Below are positions 34,354 to 46,800 of a DNA stretch of 64,000 bases, in pieces; position 1 is the first letter of the stretch, and the number at the start of each line of letters is the position of its first letter. The notes below the pieces were generated by a model. That model had not been told where the DNA came from. It saw nothing but the letters and a program-made list of their open reading frames with translations, and searched no databases. Location: positions 45,942,001 through 46,006,000 of the forward strand of contig OX579635.1 in assembly GCA_951230915.1 (NCBI GenBank), read 5' to 3'. Position numbers and translations under genes: made by a program. The DNA is from Antitrichia curtipendula (lineage: Eukaryota > Streptophyta > Bryopsida > Hypnales > Leucodontaceae).

Positions 34354-34905
34354 TCAAGTCGAGCTACTTGAATCCTTGAAATCGTGGCTCACAGACACTT
34401 GTTTCCTGGACTTGGAGTGGTCCAGTCGGGGCACATCGAGGGACACTTTGTGCTCTGCATCGGCATCAGGATCCACGTCGCTCTTCACTGAAGTGAACAT
34501 CTTCTCACGAGGCAACTTGCTCCGCTTGAAGCAATCCGTAGGCCTCCAGTTCGGATTCTTCCTCTTCTTCTTGTCACACCAATAGGCCAAAGCTATCAGC
34601 AAAAGCACGAAAGCCACGATCGACACAACGAGAATGATTGTCTCGGTCGTGCTCAGGCCTCCTCCGCCTCCGCTTCTAAAGCCTCTGCCACCACGGCGTT
34701 TCAAAGAGCGTCGCCATGGAACGACCTCGAGTGTCCCGAAGTGGAGACTCCCTAAAATACGATTCGAACCTTGCAATGAACTGTTTCCAAGAACTTCTAA
34801 AGTGGAGTATTGTGGCGACGCCGAACTGGGTTGCGGACGACCAAGCACACAGACTGCGAGACTTAAACACAGAACGGCAAGTAGCACCCTTCCAGATGGC
34901 TCCAT
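34354..34905 (-). CDS. Small single-pass type I membrane protein, 183 aa
   Basis: A single open exon starts MEPSGRVLLAVLCLSLAVCVLG, a clear signal peptide with likely cleavage before RPQPSS. A short extracellular part of about 75 residues follows, ending in a Gly/Arg-rich linker. The transmembrane helix is TIILVVSIVAFVLLLIALAY, stopped by CDKKKRK on the cytosolic side. A Ser/Asp/Lys-rich tail ends in DFKDSSSST. No family was recognised. A paralogue lies 11.6 kb away at 45935-46512 and is frameshifted, so this is probably the functional copy. The upstream region is shared with the paralogue, so the two loci began with the same promoter. Confidence 0.72.
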   Translation of the reverse strand: MEPSGRVLLAVLCLSLAVCVLGRPQPSSASPQYSTLEVLGNSSLQGSNRILGSLHFGTLEVVPWRRSLKRRGGRGFRSGGGGGLSTTETIILVVSIVAFVLLLIALAYWCDKKKRKNPNWRPTDCFKRSKLPREKMFTSVKSDVDPDADAEHKVSLDVPRLDHSKSRKQVSVSHDFKDSSSST

Positions 34906-35114
34906 GTTGAAAATCGAGCTGAACTATTGAATGAGAAAACTCTACAGCGCTCGTAATTCGCAGCAATGGCCGGTCGAATGCGTGCGAAATCGGCAAAGAA
35001 CTGATTCCTACCAAACGATATCACTAACTTCAGCCATGTCCGAGCTGAAACGTGCTCCGATTCTCAATGGCACTCCAGTAAGCGATTCGTTCTACTGTTT
35101 GCTAGAACCATATA

Positions 35115-35562
35115 AGGTAAACCTGCCCTTCACCACCCTGATTTGCAATCTGAATATCTTCGGGCCAATTCTAAGAAGGGCACATATTTTTCAGATGTGT
35201 GCGCTTGTTTCACGAATCAAACCCAAGTGGATTTATAATTTTCTGATCAAAACTGTAATTTCTGTGAATTTTTGAAGTAATCAGCCTGAAATTAGAAAAC
35301 CGTGCATAGAGTGGAGACATAAACGCCCTATCAACAACCCATAACCGTCCTTCTATATATCTATTAGCACTTAAGTATCCACCAATCAAGGGATGACACG
35401 TTATTCTATGTTGACATTAAAGCCAAAACCTTGTTAGATTTTGTCAGAATCTTAAATGGTTTAGGATGCTTTCTGGACAAATTTGGATGGAGCAGTGAAT
35501 GCAATTGGGGCCAAACGTAGGCCACGGAATTGGGAAGCTGACGGTGAAGGGCAGGTTTACCT
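35115..35562. mobile_element. 448-bp TIR element inserted upstream of the membrane-protein gene
   Basis: Perfect 20-bp terminal inverted repeats, AGGTAAACCTGCCCTTCACC, lie at 35115-35134 and 35543-35562. The flanks carry a 4-bp direct repeat TATA (35111-35114 and 35563-35566). The paralogous locus has the uninterrupted site (TTATATACCGAG at about 46685-46696), which proves insertion here after the duplication or loss there. There is no coding capacity. The family is uncertain. Confidence 0.85.
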
Positions 35563-35689
35563 TATACCGAGTTGAGAAGACGAAGTAATGCAGCTGCAGC
35601 TACGGAAGAGGAAACTCGGGTTGACTGGGTGCAGAACTGCAGACGATGGCGACTGAGCAGCGAAGAGACTCGCTGACAGACATTATTGC

Positions 35690-38600
35690 AACAGAACGAG
35701 GGAAGGACAACTGCCGTTGCAGGAATGGTATGATGGTCCAGCTTTACCGGGTGCATGTTGCCCGGTGAGGGTGCTCGTTAAAAGCATCTGCACCCTTGCA
35801 CGGTACATTTTCACATCTCGAAGTGAAGAGCACTCCAGTTTCTTGTTTCGCATCTTTAGAGCATTCACTTTGCAAGCCGGTAAATAGGCCCGACAACAGT
35901 AATTCCGAGTTTGTGTGGTGGTTGGCTTTAACTTGGTGCAACGTCTGAATCTAAGGGCCTCTTCACACTATGGCCAAAGGTCGAGAGGCCATGGGTTTTC
36001 ACCAATCACATTTCAAGAAATCAAAAGTTTGGCCTCTCAACCCTTTACACTAGAAGGCACAGGTCCAAAGGCCATCACCCTCTAACTACCTCCGTGGCAA
36101 TAAATTGCCTACATGGCAACAGACTCTCAAAGGAAGTTTGGGTCAAGTAAAAATGGAAACCCAAACTATGGCCGAGAGTCCCTCAACTTATGACAAGATC
36201 TCAACCATTAAATTGGTAGGTGGGAGTTCATTGATGAGAGTTTGAATTTTGGGCTTGGCCTTTGGAGGCTTTACACTATGACCAGCCGAAGGCTTTAATT
36301 CTTATATTTTATTGTCTATTTATTGCTCATTTCTATGGACTTTCAACAAAGTTTGGCCACTCAATCCCATAGCCTCTCAACTTGGTCTAAAATGGTGATT
36401 GATTGGCATGTTGGGCAACACAAAAAAAAATACAAAAGTCAAATGAAAATGAAAATTTTAATTCCTCATGGAAATATATTTTTCTACATAAAAAAATTTG
36501 ATTACTTTATTTGGACTAGAGATGAAAAAGTTATAGACAATCTTGTTTGGGGGCAGTCTTTTTGAAAATATAACTTACAAGATTTATCTTTAATGCAACT
36601 TTCAAAGTTTTTCAAAAAAAATTGCTAGAATAATCTCACCATTGAGATTATTGTATTTCAATGCCATCTTAGAGCTATTAACAATCTAGTTTTTTGTTCA
36701 ATTTTGGACCTACTTCTATTTAGTAATTTTTTAAAGGATAAAAATTGAGTGTGTTTTTTTGAAAAAAAATAATAGACTTTCAACTCAATTCTTCAACATA
36801 GAAAACTTTAAATTTAGGAAGTATAGTGCAAAAAATTTAATCTAAGAAGATTCAAAGCTTTAAAATGTAGGCAAACAAGGTGCAAAAAAATCAATTTTCT
36901 TCACTTCAAACACAAATATCTTACAATACACACAATCAAAAATTTTGAAATTTCTCCCACACTTTTATATCAATTTAGTGCAAGACCCTATGGTTAGATA
37001 CGCATTAGAATAATTTCTAAAGTTTTTGGCACTTTACAATAGAAATGACAAATTTAAAAAGAATTTGATGAAAAAGGCCTTAGGAGTTGAGACTTTAGGA
37101 TTTAAATCTTTAAGACAAAGTAGATCTTCATTCGAATTTGGTAGACCTCACAGAAGTGTTGGGAAGGAGAGGAAAAATTCAAAGATCAGGAGAATATAAA
37201 GCATTCTAATGAATGCATAGGAAGGGCTATGTAAAAAAAACTTTCTCCATTTTTTGTCATCCTATAAATAGTATCCCTAATTTATAATTATTCTTAGAGT
37301 ATGCACTTGTATGATTTTGTAGATCCTATTCTATTATTTTTAAAATATACATGAATTTTAGGCAATTTAGAAATATGCTAGTAGAAAACAATTTTTATTT
37401 AAGTTGTTATTTTACAATGTAGAATTGGTGATGCTCTCGAGACTTCAAACTCTTTATTTATTACAAGAGGACACCAATGTCTTTCATACATACATCAGTG
37501 GCCAATCACAAGTTGAATAAAGGGTAAAATTAACTACAATTAAATTTAGTAGGTGCGTACTTGACAAGGTGGAAGAGAGGCTTTGGAGAATATTTGGAGG
37601 GGCTTGGAGAACTTTTCATCCATTTTGGCCTTCTGAGCAAAGAGGTACAAACGCTCAAAAACTTCTTCATCAAACTATTGAGGATCAAACTAAATATAGT
37701 GAAAAATACATAATGAATCTAGAACTGAGTTGTGTTGTTGTACTTGATTAAACTCTGCTCTAAGTACATTATTGTATTTTGCAATTCTTTAAGAGGAGCA
37801 TTGAATGAATGGAGGAAAAAAATGCGGTTAGAAAATTCATTTGTATAAAAATCTTTCTTCAGAGTTTAAAATTTTCTATTTTAATGCAAATGTTGTTGAA
37901 ACATGTGACTTTCTAGAGAGATGCAATAATTTTAGGCTCTACACAAACAAACTTGCAATACAATATTAATGTAAAATTCATTATAAATATAATTTCTAAG
38001 GACCATGGTCCAAAGTTCCAAAAATGCAAAGATGTGTTACAAAGTACAACACACTAGAATATCTTAATGATGACTTGCAAATCAAAAGTTGGAAACTATG
38101 AGTTGCGGATCACATCTGTATAATTAGATTTGTCATTGTACAAAAAGAATAAATATCAATAAAATTTTGAAACTAGTCAAAATTTGAGTAAAATTTCATG
38201 TTGGTTCAATATTAGTGATTTTCACAAGATTGTTTTTCCTTTAGTGTAGAATTTTGAATTCTAATTGTGGTGGATTTTTTCCAAGAAAAAGAACCTAGCC
38301 TATACAGAAAATATAATCGGTAGGCAATTTTAAAGAAAAAGTAACTATTCTTCTACTAAAATAGTATGACATTATCTACTGAAAGGTTGACTTGTATAAG
38401 TTGGGGATATATTGAAGGCTTACCATTAGAATATATAAAAAGGACACTCATCTTAATATAAAAATGAACCATTTATCATGATTTTTTTCTAATAGGGTAT
38501 TTTTTCACATATTCTATAACTACACAATTTGGACAATATTCTATATGGATTATGCAATAACAAATAAAAGAACTAATTTTCTTAGAGACTAAAAAACTAA

Positions 38601-39883
38601 GAGATTTTCTTTTAATCTAAGTTCCAAGTACAACTTCAACAAAGGATTTCAATTTCTTTTGCATATCCTGTTATTTCCTAAGCGCTCAAGTGACCATTTT
38701 ATGGTCGCTGCCTGACTTCGGGCAAAATTTTCAAGTAGAAAAAAAAATCTATTTTTTATTTTTTATATTTTTAAAGATTGTGTTGTCTTTCAATAGTTAT
38801 ATTAAGAGCTAAGATCGCTACCATCAAACAAATTATAAGAGAAATAGCACAAAGTGTTTAGAATTTGTCTAGGGTTGAAAAACTTACTATTTGGAAAAAG
38901 TGATGGTGTTCTCATAATCAAATCTTATGCATTTTTTCACAAATCAATAAAAACCACTATTTTGACCAATCAAAAAAAAATTCAAATGCTAAAGATTGAA
39001 ATTGTATTTTTGGTGAATTTTTGAAGTTATATTTTTAAAATTTTCATTTGAAGAGAATCTAATTTTTTTTTAAATAATTTTGACAATATGGATGTTTTCT
39101 ACTTTCATGCTTCACACCATCTTCTTTAATGCAAAGTTCAAAAAAGTTCAAAAAAGATATAAAATTTAAATTTTATAATACATTTGTGTTTTGTTCAAAC
39201 CCCTTGGGCTTTTAGGGATTAAAGTAGCTACACTAATTTTGACCACTTTCTAAAATTGACCAATACATATTTTTGCCTAAAATATATTCTAACTATTCGT
39301 CTCTAGGTGGGAGGGTGTGTAGTGAGCGATAGCAGTAAAAAACTATGTGTGAGCAAATGATAGGGTGCCTAAAAAACATTTGAGATAAAAATCATAATTT
39401 GTTTTTATATACTATAAAGTACAAAAATGCCATGACATATCTTCAAACTACTATAGGGTACAGAAAAATAGGTTCAATTAGAAAAAAATTAGACCTATAA
39501 TACCCCCTTTTTTTCCTTTTTTCTGGCCAATAGTATTAAATGTTGTTGTCTTGTGAGTGGCATTTTCAAATTATTCAATAATTTTATAGTCTTTACTAAT
39601 TTCTATAGTAGACTTTGGTTGGCTTTAGATGGCTGCTATTTAATTTTAGAAATTGGCGGTTCCTACTCTAGGCCCTCTGTTTGTTGTTCTAGTTGTTCAG
39701 GGTTTAGGATCCACTCTAGGAGTTGGGGATCGCCCGGTCTGTCTTTTCCACTGTCTTTGGTTTAGGTGTACAAGCTCAGTTTTTTTCGTGTCTCCATAAC
39801 TAGACATGATATGCACATTTTTTTTTCACTCATTGTGTTTGTAAACACAATGAGGACATTCTATTTCATACTACCACTGCATA
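35690..39883. other. AT-rich spacer, no gene recognised
   Basis: Around 35950-36360 there are several dispersed GGCC(T/A)..CTTTACACTA stretches (for example GGCCTCTTCACACTATGGCC near 35957 and GGCTTTACACTATGACC near 36267), possibly a decayed repeat. The rest is AT-rich without coding signal. One stray exact copy of the transposon's 9-bp motif is at 38088-38096, a level chance would explain. Confidence 0.5.
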
Positions 39884-41020
39884 CACTACAAGGAAAATGG
39901 GCCCGAATTGACTGTATTTTTGACAGAAAAGAGTCCGAAATGACCACCATAACTTTTGTAACTTGGCACTCTGTCAACGTGGTTCATATTGCAACCTCTT
40001 TCAAAATCTTGTCAATTTTTCTGTTAATTTTCGTGTACACGATGGTGTTTCAAGTGAAGAAAAGACAAGTCCTTTATACAAGTGGGGTGGTAGGGAGGTA
40101 AGACAAACCATGTGGGATATTTAGTGGAAGCTCCACCGCTCATAGGTTAGTGAAAATTAAGTAGGAATAATGGTTAAAGTGGAATTTCAGACCTAATTTA
40201 AGCATAGTAGAATATAAAATTTTAAAAAACTTTGAACTAAGAAAATTTGGTATTTCAAACCAAATTTTATGTCTAAAAATCCGTTTGAGATTTAAAGCTT
40301 CCAATCAAAAGTTATAGACAAATTTCAGTGAGGGATTGGAAGGGACATTTGTTTTTACAAATTTCAAACATCCTCACTAAAATTTGCTTATAACTTTTGA
40401 TTGGAAGCTTCAAATCTCAAAAGGATTTTTGGGCATAAAATTTGGTTTGAGAAAACACATTTTCGTAGTTCAAAGTTTAAAAAAAGAAGTTATTCTACTA
40501 TGTTAAAATTAGGTCTGAAATTCCACTTTAATCATTATTCCTAAACTATGAGCGGTGGAGCTCCTAACCCTCATTTACATATCCCATATGGTTTGTCTTA
40601 CCTCTTACCAACCCACTTGTATAAAGCACTTGTCTTCGTACCACATCTAATTTCTAGGTGAGTTGCATTCAAAGGTTGAAGTGCTCATTTAACAAAATAA
40701 TCTTGAAAGTAGTGTTTAAAGTTATGGAAGTCCAATTCTAAAATGCATAATGTACCTTAGAAACTTTAATTTATTTTTTAGGTAAAAAGGTTTTGGTTGC
40801 AAATGTGGAAATTGGCAGTCCTTCCTACGTGGCAAAAATTAAAATAATTACAAATTTTTGGGTGAAAAAGCATGATGACGTGTATCTTTGTCCGAGATGA
40901 CAGCGGAATTGACAGAATTATGTCAATTCAATGTCCGAATCAAGTACTCCTAATCTATAGTAGAGTTGACAGAATTTTGTCAAATTTACTGTCAAATAGG
41001 ACACTGTTTCCCTTGTAGTG
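39884..41020. mobile_element. CACTA-type foldback element, 1137 bp
   Basis: The termini are CACTACAAGGAAAA and its inverse, flanked by the 3-bp direct repeat ATA (39881-39883 and 41021-41023). Large inverted arms pair inside it. For example, GACAAGTCCTTTATACAAGTGG near 40065 pairs with CCACTTGTATAAAGCACTTGTC near 40612, and GCTTCCAATCAAAAGTTATA near 40299 pairs with TATAACTTTTGATTGGAAGC near 40390. The two halves fold around about 40340-40370. The arms have diverged by small changes. No transposase is encoded, so it is non-autonomous. Like the two smaller MITEs in the window it needs a CACTA transposase supplied in trans. Confidence 0.88.
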
Positions 41021-43735
41021 ATACTACTGTGATTGTACAAAAATATTTCTTACATTCTATTTCATACTATGATTTCATACTACCATGATAGTGCAAAAAT
41101 AAATCTTACATATTATTATGCATATTGTGAAGACATGTACATTGAATCAAACAATGCAGGTTAAAGTAAAGTTGATATCAAAAAGCGATCTCTATATCGT
41201 TCACATTAATCATGTAAAAATGATCTAAACTTAAAGTTCAATTGATAGCATTCAATAATATGATACCTATCTAGTAAATGACTATCATTGACAATTTTTA
41301 TGGAACATACAATAGTGGTATTGACTACACTTTTTTGTTAAGTTCTAGTGGTAAGTAGTAATTAGTGGGGGAAAGAAAAGAAAGTTTGAAATAAATTTAA
41401 TGTAGGATAAAAATTGTAGTAGAATTTTTTTTTAATCTAAATTATTATATCATTTATTCATATCAATTTAGAATTATAAGTAATGCAATCCCCTTTTCTA
41501 ATAACCCAAAGTAGAAAATAATACAATGATAGCATGTTTAAAATAAAATAAAATAATAATAATATTACCCCCCTAAAAAATACTTTGTATTTGCACCTAT
41601 TCCTTAATTTATTTACACACTGTCCCCCTCCCCTCCAAGCTATTCGTACACTATAAGAAATCCAGTTTTTTTTGTATCATTTTATAATTTAGGTGACAAA
41701 TTTTAGATGACAACCAAAAGAACAATTTGTATTTTTAAGTCAATAATAACATCTAATATAACGTCTAAATTATTTCAAAAAACTTGAAAATTTCACCATG
41801 TGTATATATTACAATGAAGAGCATCATAGTATAAACTCAATTTTCATGTCATTTTAAAATTACAATTCAATAGACAAAAAAAATACATGCAAAGTTCAAA
41901 TTGCAACAAAATATTTAATATTAGGATTTTTTCAATATTCAAATTGGAGTAGATACTAGAGTAGATGATCTTCATTTTGTTGGTCTTAAACTCAAGAAAT
42001 ATCATTTTTGTGGAGAAATTTCAGATTTTGAGTACGGAACAACAATTTTCCAAAATACACTAAAATAGCATATTTTGTGATTCGTTTTTTATTTAACTAA
42101 CTACTTAGTTATGTAAAGACAAACACTAGCAAGACTGCAAATTCAATTGGACACTCTTCGTAACCCAACATGAAAGGTCAACAAAAAGAATACAAATGAA
42201 AAAATGTTTTCATACTCTTTCTAGCACATTGGATTGTCATCCAAATGCTATAGAATAGTGCATGCGGCATTCTAGGGTAACCGTTGCCGCATTGTACATT
42301 TGTATAACAACATATATTTGTTGTCAAAATAATGGATTTTTTGGAGAGTCTAAAGATGCAGATGGAATGGACTCTACTTTTTTTTTTACCTCTATTAGAC
42401 AATTATATGACATTAGTGTTTTTATTTCTATACTTGAAGGCATTTTAAACTTTGTTTATATATTTAAAGTTGTTGAAAAGAAAGGTGAAGTTTTTTTTAC
42501 CTTACTTTTAGTTTTTTAAAGAGTTTGAAGGCCTTGTAGAAGATAATGATAGAGTTATGAGGGAAAAATGATGATCAATGGATGAATTTTGGTCCATGTG
42601 GCATTTTAGAGGCTAAAATTCACTTGCTTAGGCGTACAGAATGGATGATGAGGTAGACGATAAGGAAGAAGATAAGGTGGAAGATAAGGTGGAAGGTCTT
42701 CTTTTTCCTTCTCATAGTTAACTTGGGAGAACTGTGTTCGTAGCAAATTGTACATGAGAAGTTTTGCAATGAAATTTAGTGAGGTTGTTCATCTTATTTG
42801 AGGGATTTCAAAAATCTATCACTCATTCAATTTTGAATTTTTGTATGAAAGCTATGCTTGGGTGAAAGAGGGATAATTGTCATGGAATGAAAGGACATAA
42901 TTTTTTAGGGCTCATAATTATTTGTTGAGGAGTTTTTTACCTTTGAGATTTGATGAGAGTATGTATTTAATTGTTAGCTTTTTAAACAACTATTATTTTC
43001 TTAGTTTGGAGTTAGGATGCAAAAGTTAGAAGCTTAGAGTTGAAGTAGTGAGGGGCACCTTTGATTTGAAGAGAGAGAACTTTGACCGACTATAAAAGTC
43101 GTACAGTATTTTTTTTTGAGTTTAAATTTGTAAGGTGTATATATTATTGTGCTAGCTTTTTTATAGAAATATCATACGGCCAGTTTGGAGTTGTTATGTA
43201 AAAGATAGGGAATTTCTATGATTTATGTGCAACTTCTACTAGTACCTTTATACAAATATGTGATATTTTATTTGCACTTTATGGTATATTATGGAGGCTA
43301 TATGAGCATGTGCATAATTTTATTTTATCTAGGGATCCTTCATTTTTCGAACCAACTCTAGTTGCAACTAGAACCCCCGTGTTTTTTCAAAGCAAGGCCT
43401 TTCTACTCGACCCCGTGTAAAGACAAGCTAATCATCATGTAACTATCATCTTTTTAGATATGGAGTATATACTAAACTAACAAAGTTAGGTAGTTTCAAT
43501 GTCACTAAAATTGACTATTTCTTGTAATGAGGCATCCAAGCTCAGGTTGCAATTAACGCATCCCCTTCCATCTTTGTAAAAATCAAGAGCCATTGATCTC
43601 GTAAGCAACCTTCCCTCCAACACCATTGTTCTTGAAAAATATTTAATAAGGATATGGACACAAATACATAAGACAATGAAATATGGATATGGAATATGAA
43701 CAAATACATTGAAAATACATATTGGTTGTATCTAT

Positions 43736-43770
<35 letters not shown>

Positions 43771-44575
43771 TATAGATACAACCAATATTATTTGTAGGTG
43801 AAGCATAAGTCACAAAATACAAGTATGGGGTTTGAGGGGGTATGTTATAAGCACCCATGTCAATTTTTCAGCCAATGGCAAAGTGATATGTGTACCGCCT
43901 TTCACATTTTTTTTCTATATATTGAAAAAGATTTAAATCATTCCATTTTAATTAATGAGATGAAAGCTACGAGTAGTTTTAGTTTGTGGACAATTATGGA
44001 ATCTCTACTCTAAAATAAACTTTGCATCTTTTATTTAACTCAATTTTCAATATTTTTGAAAAAAATAGGATCATAAAATGTAAATTTTTTAATACAACAT
44101 TACAACCATTTGGATTGGCATTTTTCAATTTCATACTAAATTCTTAATAATTTAGTATTTTTAATTGTTCTTTACTTCTTTCTACTGACTATTTTATTCA
44201 AACATGAATATAAAAAATAAAATTGTTGAATATTTTTTGGTATGTATTCCCAACTTATTTCTTCAATACATAATGGAGAGTTGCAAGTTGTGTAGGATCT
44301 ACGCATTTTGGAGTAAAAAGTTTGAAAGATGAAATCTAACCATTTGGAAAGAGTTGAACATACTCTAAAATTACAAAAACAAAACATTGTGATATTGAAA
44401 AAATTGGTAATGTTTCTTATTTTGAAATTTTAGGAGGGTTTGCTCTAACAAGATAATTAAAGGATCATATGGTTGAATTTGTTAATGAAGATTTTAGCCT
44501 TGCTTTGGAGACGTACTTTGAAGCAATTTTGGGCCTCTAAACATGAAAGAATTTAGAACTTTTTTTTAAGGGTTA
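41021..44575. other. AT-rich spacer, no gene recognised
   Basis: No coding sequence was recognised. A CACTA-like start (CACTATAAGAAATC at about 41650) has no convincing partner. A hairpin-forming (AT)n run at about 43738-43769 is listed separately. Confidence 0.5.
43720..43795. repeat. (AT)n cruciform-prone repeat with unique inverted arms
   Basis: A run of about 16 AT repeats (43738-43769) is enclosed by complementary non-repetitive arms, ATTGGTTGTATCTATATC on the left and its near-inverse GGTATAGATACAACCAAT on the right. The whole stretch can form a long hairpin or cruciform. Confidence 0.85.
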
Positions 44576-44577
44576 AG

Positions 44578-46800
44578 GTCATGTTATAACTTGTAAGCAG
44601 CCCATTGCAGTCTACAATCAGATGCAATAATCTTACGATTGTAGGTCTCGAGTCTGGTGGAAGACAAGTCTTGTAGTTTTTAGGGTTTCCACTGCTCGTG
44701 TCCAATAAGTCATGGCCTTAACTTATTACACAATGTGTCCCAGTTCAGTGACATTCATAGAGAGAATCGTGACTCAGATGCACGAGATATCTGACGATTT
44801 TGCGCAATCTGCAACACCTCAAATTGCAACTATTCCTTCGTACGAGATCTTGATTCAAAGCACCTGTCCAGTGAAAATGGGGCGGGGTGTTTGTTCAATG
44901 GAGAGAATGTACCAATTGTGTCCACTTCAATTTACACCAATTGGGTGTTTTAGGGTTGAGGAAAAGATGTCTTGAACCGTAAACGAACGGCAAATGCATA
45001 GAAGCACAACCGCAACGTTTAAGCTCCGAAGACGATGAACATGCATATATATATGTGAAGTTAGCAGCATGAAAATTCCCGGCGAAATGAATGCCGGCGT
45101 CTCAAAGGTTTACTACCTATAAATGGCTTTCCGCGAACCAATCACATGACTGTGAGTCTTGCAGATAACCCGGGTTTGAATCTCGACATGAAATTCCCAA
45201 ACCCTAGAAGTGTAATTGCTACCCCTCCCCCCAAAACACAAGCACACACTGTAATTCATATCTGAATGCCGATTGAGGCTACGGTGCGAAATTCCACCCT
45301 AACAGAAAATCAAAAATTAAAAAAAGGTTTAGAAGGCGATTACATTCAACTCCAGGCACTGAAACACTGGCTTTGGATTGGTTCTCGGTCCCTCAGATAT
45401 TCAAAACATCCATAGGTCATCAAAAGGAGCAGATCTATCTGCCTTGTCTCCCATAAATCGACCTTCCACAAGTTTTCATCAAATTCACCTATGGAGCTTC
45501 CGAATCTAAGCCTAATTTCTCACAGCAGTCAGTAGCGGATATTGAAAATGCTGCCAACAACGAGGAACCCTATCCAAATGCGCTCCACCACATAGGATTG
45601 AAAACTCTTTGGAGCAAGATGACACATGATGCAACGTTTCATTTTTGGACACTCAAATTAACTGCCAGAAAAATCTTAGTGGCTTCGACGTGGAGCGCTT
45701 GGTGATTGCTGGAATGCGCCAGAAGATATGGAGTACACTTGTCGATGCAAAACCGCTGTTTGAAGCTCAAGCGACCATATATAGCAATTTCGAAGTTTAA
45801 AAAAGAATTTGGGTCGGCTGCCCGCGTGCTTAACGTAGCCGGAGGTCTTCGGGGGGAGACCCTCCCACTATACAACAAGTTCACTTAACAATTGTGGCGT
45901 GCAGCTAGCGAGACCCCGGAAAGAGAGAAGCGCATCAAGCCGAGCTACTTGAATCCTTGAAATCGTGGCTCAAAGACACTTGTTTCCTGGACTTGGCGGT
46001 GTGGTCCAGTCGGGGCACATCGATGGACACTTTGTGCTGTGCAGTGGAATCAGGATCAACGTCGCTCTTCGCTGAAGTGAACATCTTCTCACGAGGCACC
46101 TTGTTTCGCTTGAAGCAATCCGTAGGCTTCCAGTTCGGATTCTTCCTCTTCTTGCTGCCACACCAACAGGCCAAAGCTGTAAGCAAAAGTACAAAAGTCA
46201 CAATCGACACAACGAGAATGATTGTATCGGTCGTACTCATGTCACCACCGCCTCCTCGCCTCCTCCGCTTCCTCCGCCTCCGCGTCTACCGCCTTTGCCA
46301 CCACCGCCTTTCAAAGAGCGTCGCCATGGAACCTCGAGTGTTCCGAAGTGGAGAATCCCGAAAATACGATTCGAACCTTGCAATGAACTGTTTCCAAGAA
46401 CTTCTACAGTGGAGTATTGTGGCGACGCCGAACTCGGTTGCGGACGACCAAGCACACAGACTGCGAGACTTAAACACAGAACGGCAAGTAGCATCCTTCC
46501 AGATGGCTCCATGTTGCAAATCGAGCTGAAAAGTTCAATGAGAAAACTCTACAGCACTCCAGTGACCGGCCGAATGCGAAACTGTGAAAGAACTAAACGA
46601 TCCAACTTCAACAATGTTCGAGTTGAAACGCGCTCCGATTGTTAAATGGCACTCCAGTGAGTGATTCTAATGTTTGCTAGAAGCTTATATACCGAGCTGA
46701 GAAGACGAAATGATGCATCTGCAGCTACGCGAAGAGGGAACACGGGTTGACTGGGTTCAGACGATGGCGACTGAGCAGCGAAGAAACTCGCAGGCAGACA
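44578..46800. repeat. Segmental duplication, copy 2 (frameshifted locus)
   Basis: Matches copy 1 in two blocks, about 44578-44625 and 45870-46800, including the gene body and its upstream sequence. Between them about 1.2 kb (44640-45870) is unique to this copy and holds no recognisable gene. The copies differ by scattered substitutions and small indels, so the duplication is not very recent. Confidence 0.8.
45935..46512 (-). pseudogene. Frameshifted paralogue of the small membrane protein
   Basis: The 5' frame (46512-46237) encodes the same signal peptide and extracellular part as the 34.4-34.9 kb gene, then runs into a stop after a Gly-rich stretch. The 3' frame (46240-45935) carries the transmembrane helix (TIILVVSIVTFVLLLTALAC), basic stop-transfer and tail. 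Between fixed flanks the Gly-codon repeat is 26 bp longer than in the other copy, which is not a multiple of three and breaks the frame. Slippage in the GGC/GGA repeat is the likely cause. The second frame has its own Met before the helix, so a truncated membrane peptide could still be made, but loss of function is the simplest reading. Confidence 0.78.

Larger units (their letters stand above)
34190..35685. repeat. Segmental duplication, copy 1 (membrane-protein locus)
   Basis: The sequence from about 34196 (GTCATGTTGTAAGCAGCCCATT) through the membrane-protein gene and its upstream region to about 35685 matches about 44578-44625 plus 45870-46800. Copy 1 carries an extra 448-bp element (35115-35562). 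Copy 2 carries about 1.2 kb (about 44640-45870) that copy 1 lacks. Confidence 0.85.

Noticed and set aside
38088..38096. Exact 9-bp transposon motif outside the element
   Set aside because: About 0.8 chance copies are expected in the 54 kb outside the element, so one is unremarkable.
41650..43530. Possible fourth CACTA element (CACTATAAGAAATC and CTATTTCTTGTAATG)
   Set aside because: The ends match only partly and the flanking triplets (GTA and AGG) differ, so no target duplication supports it.
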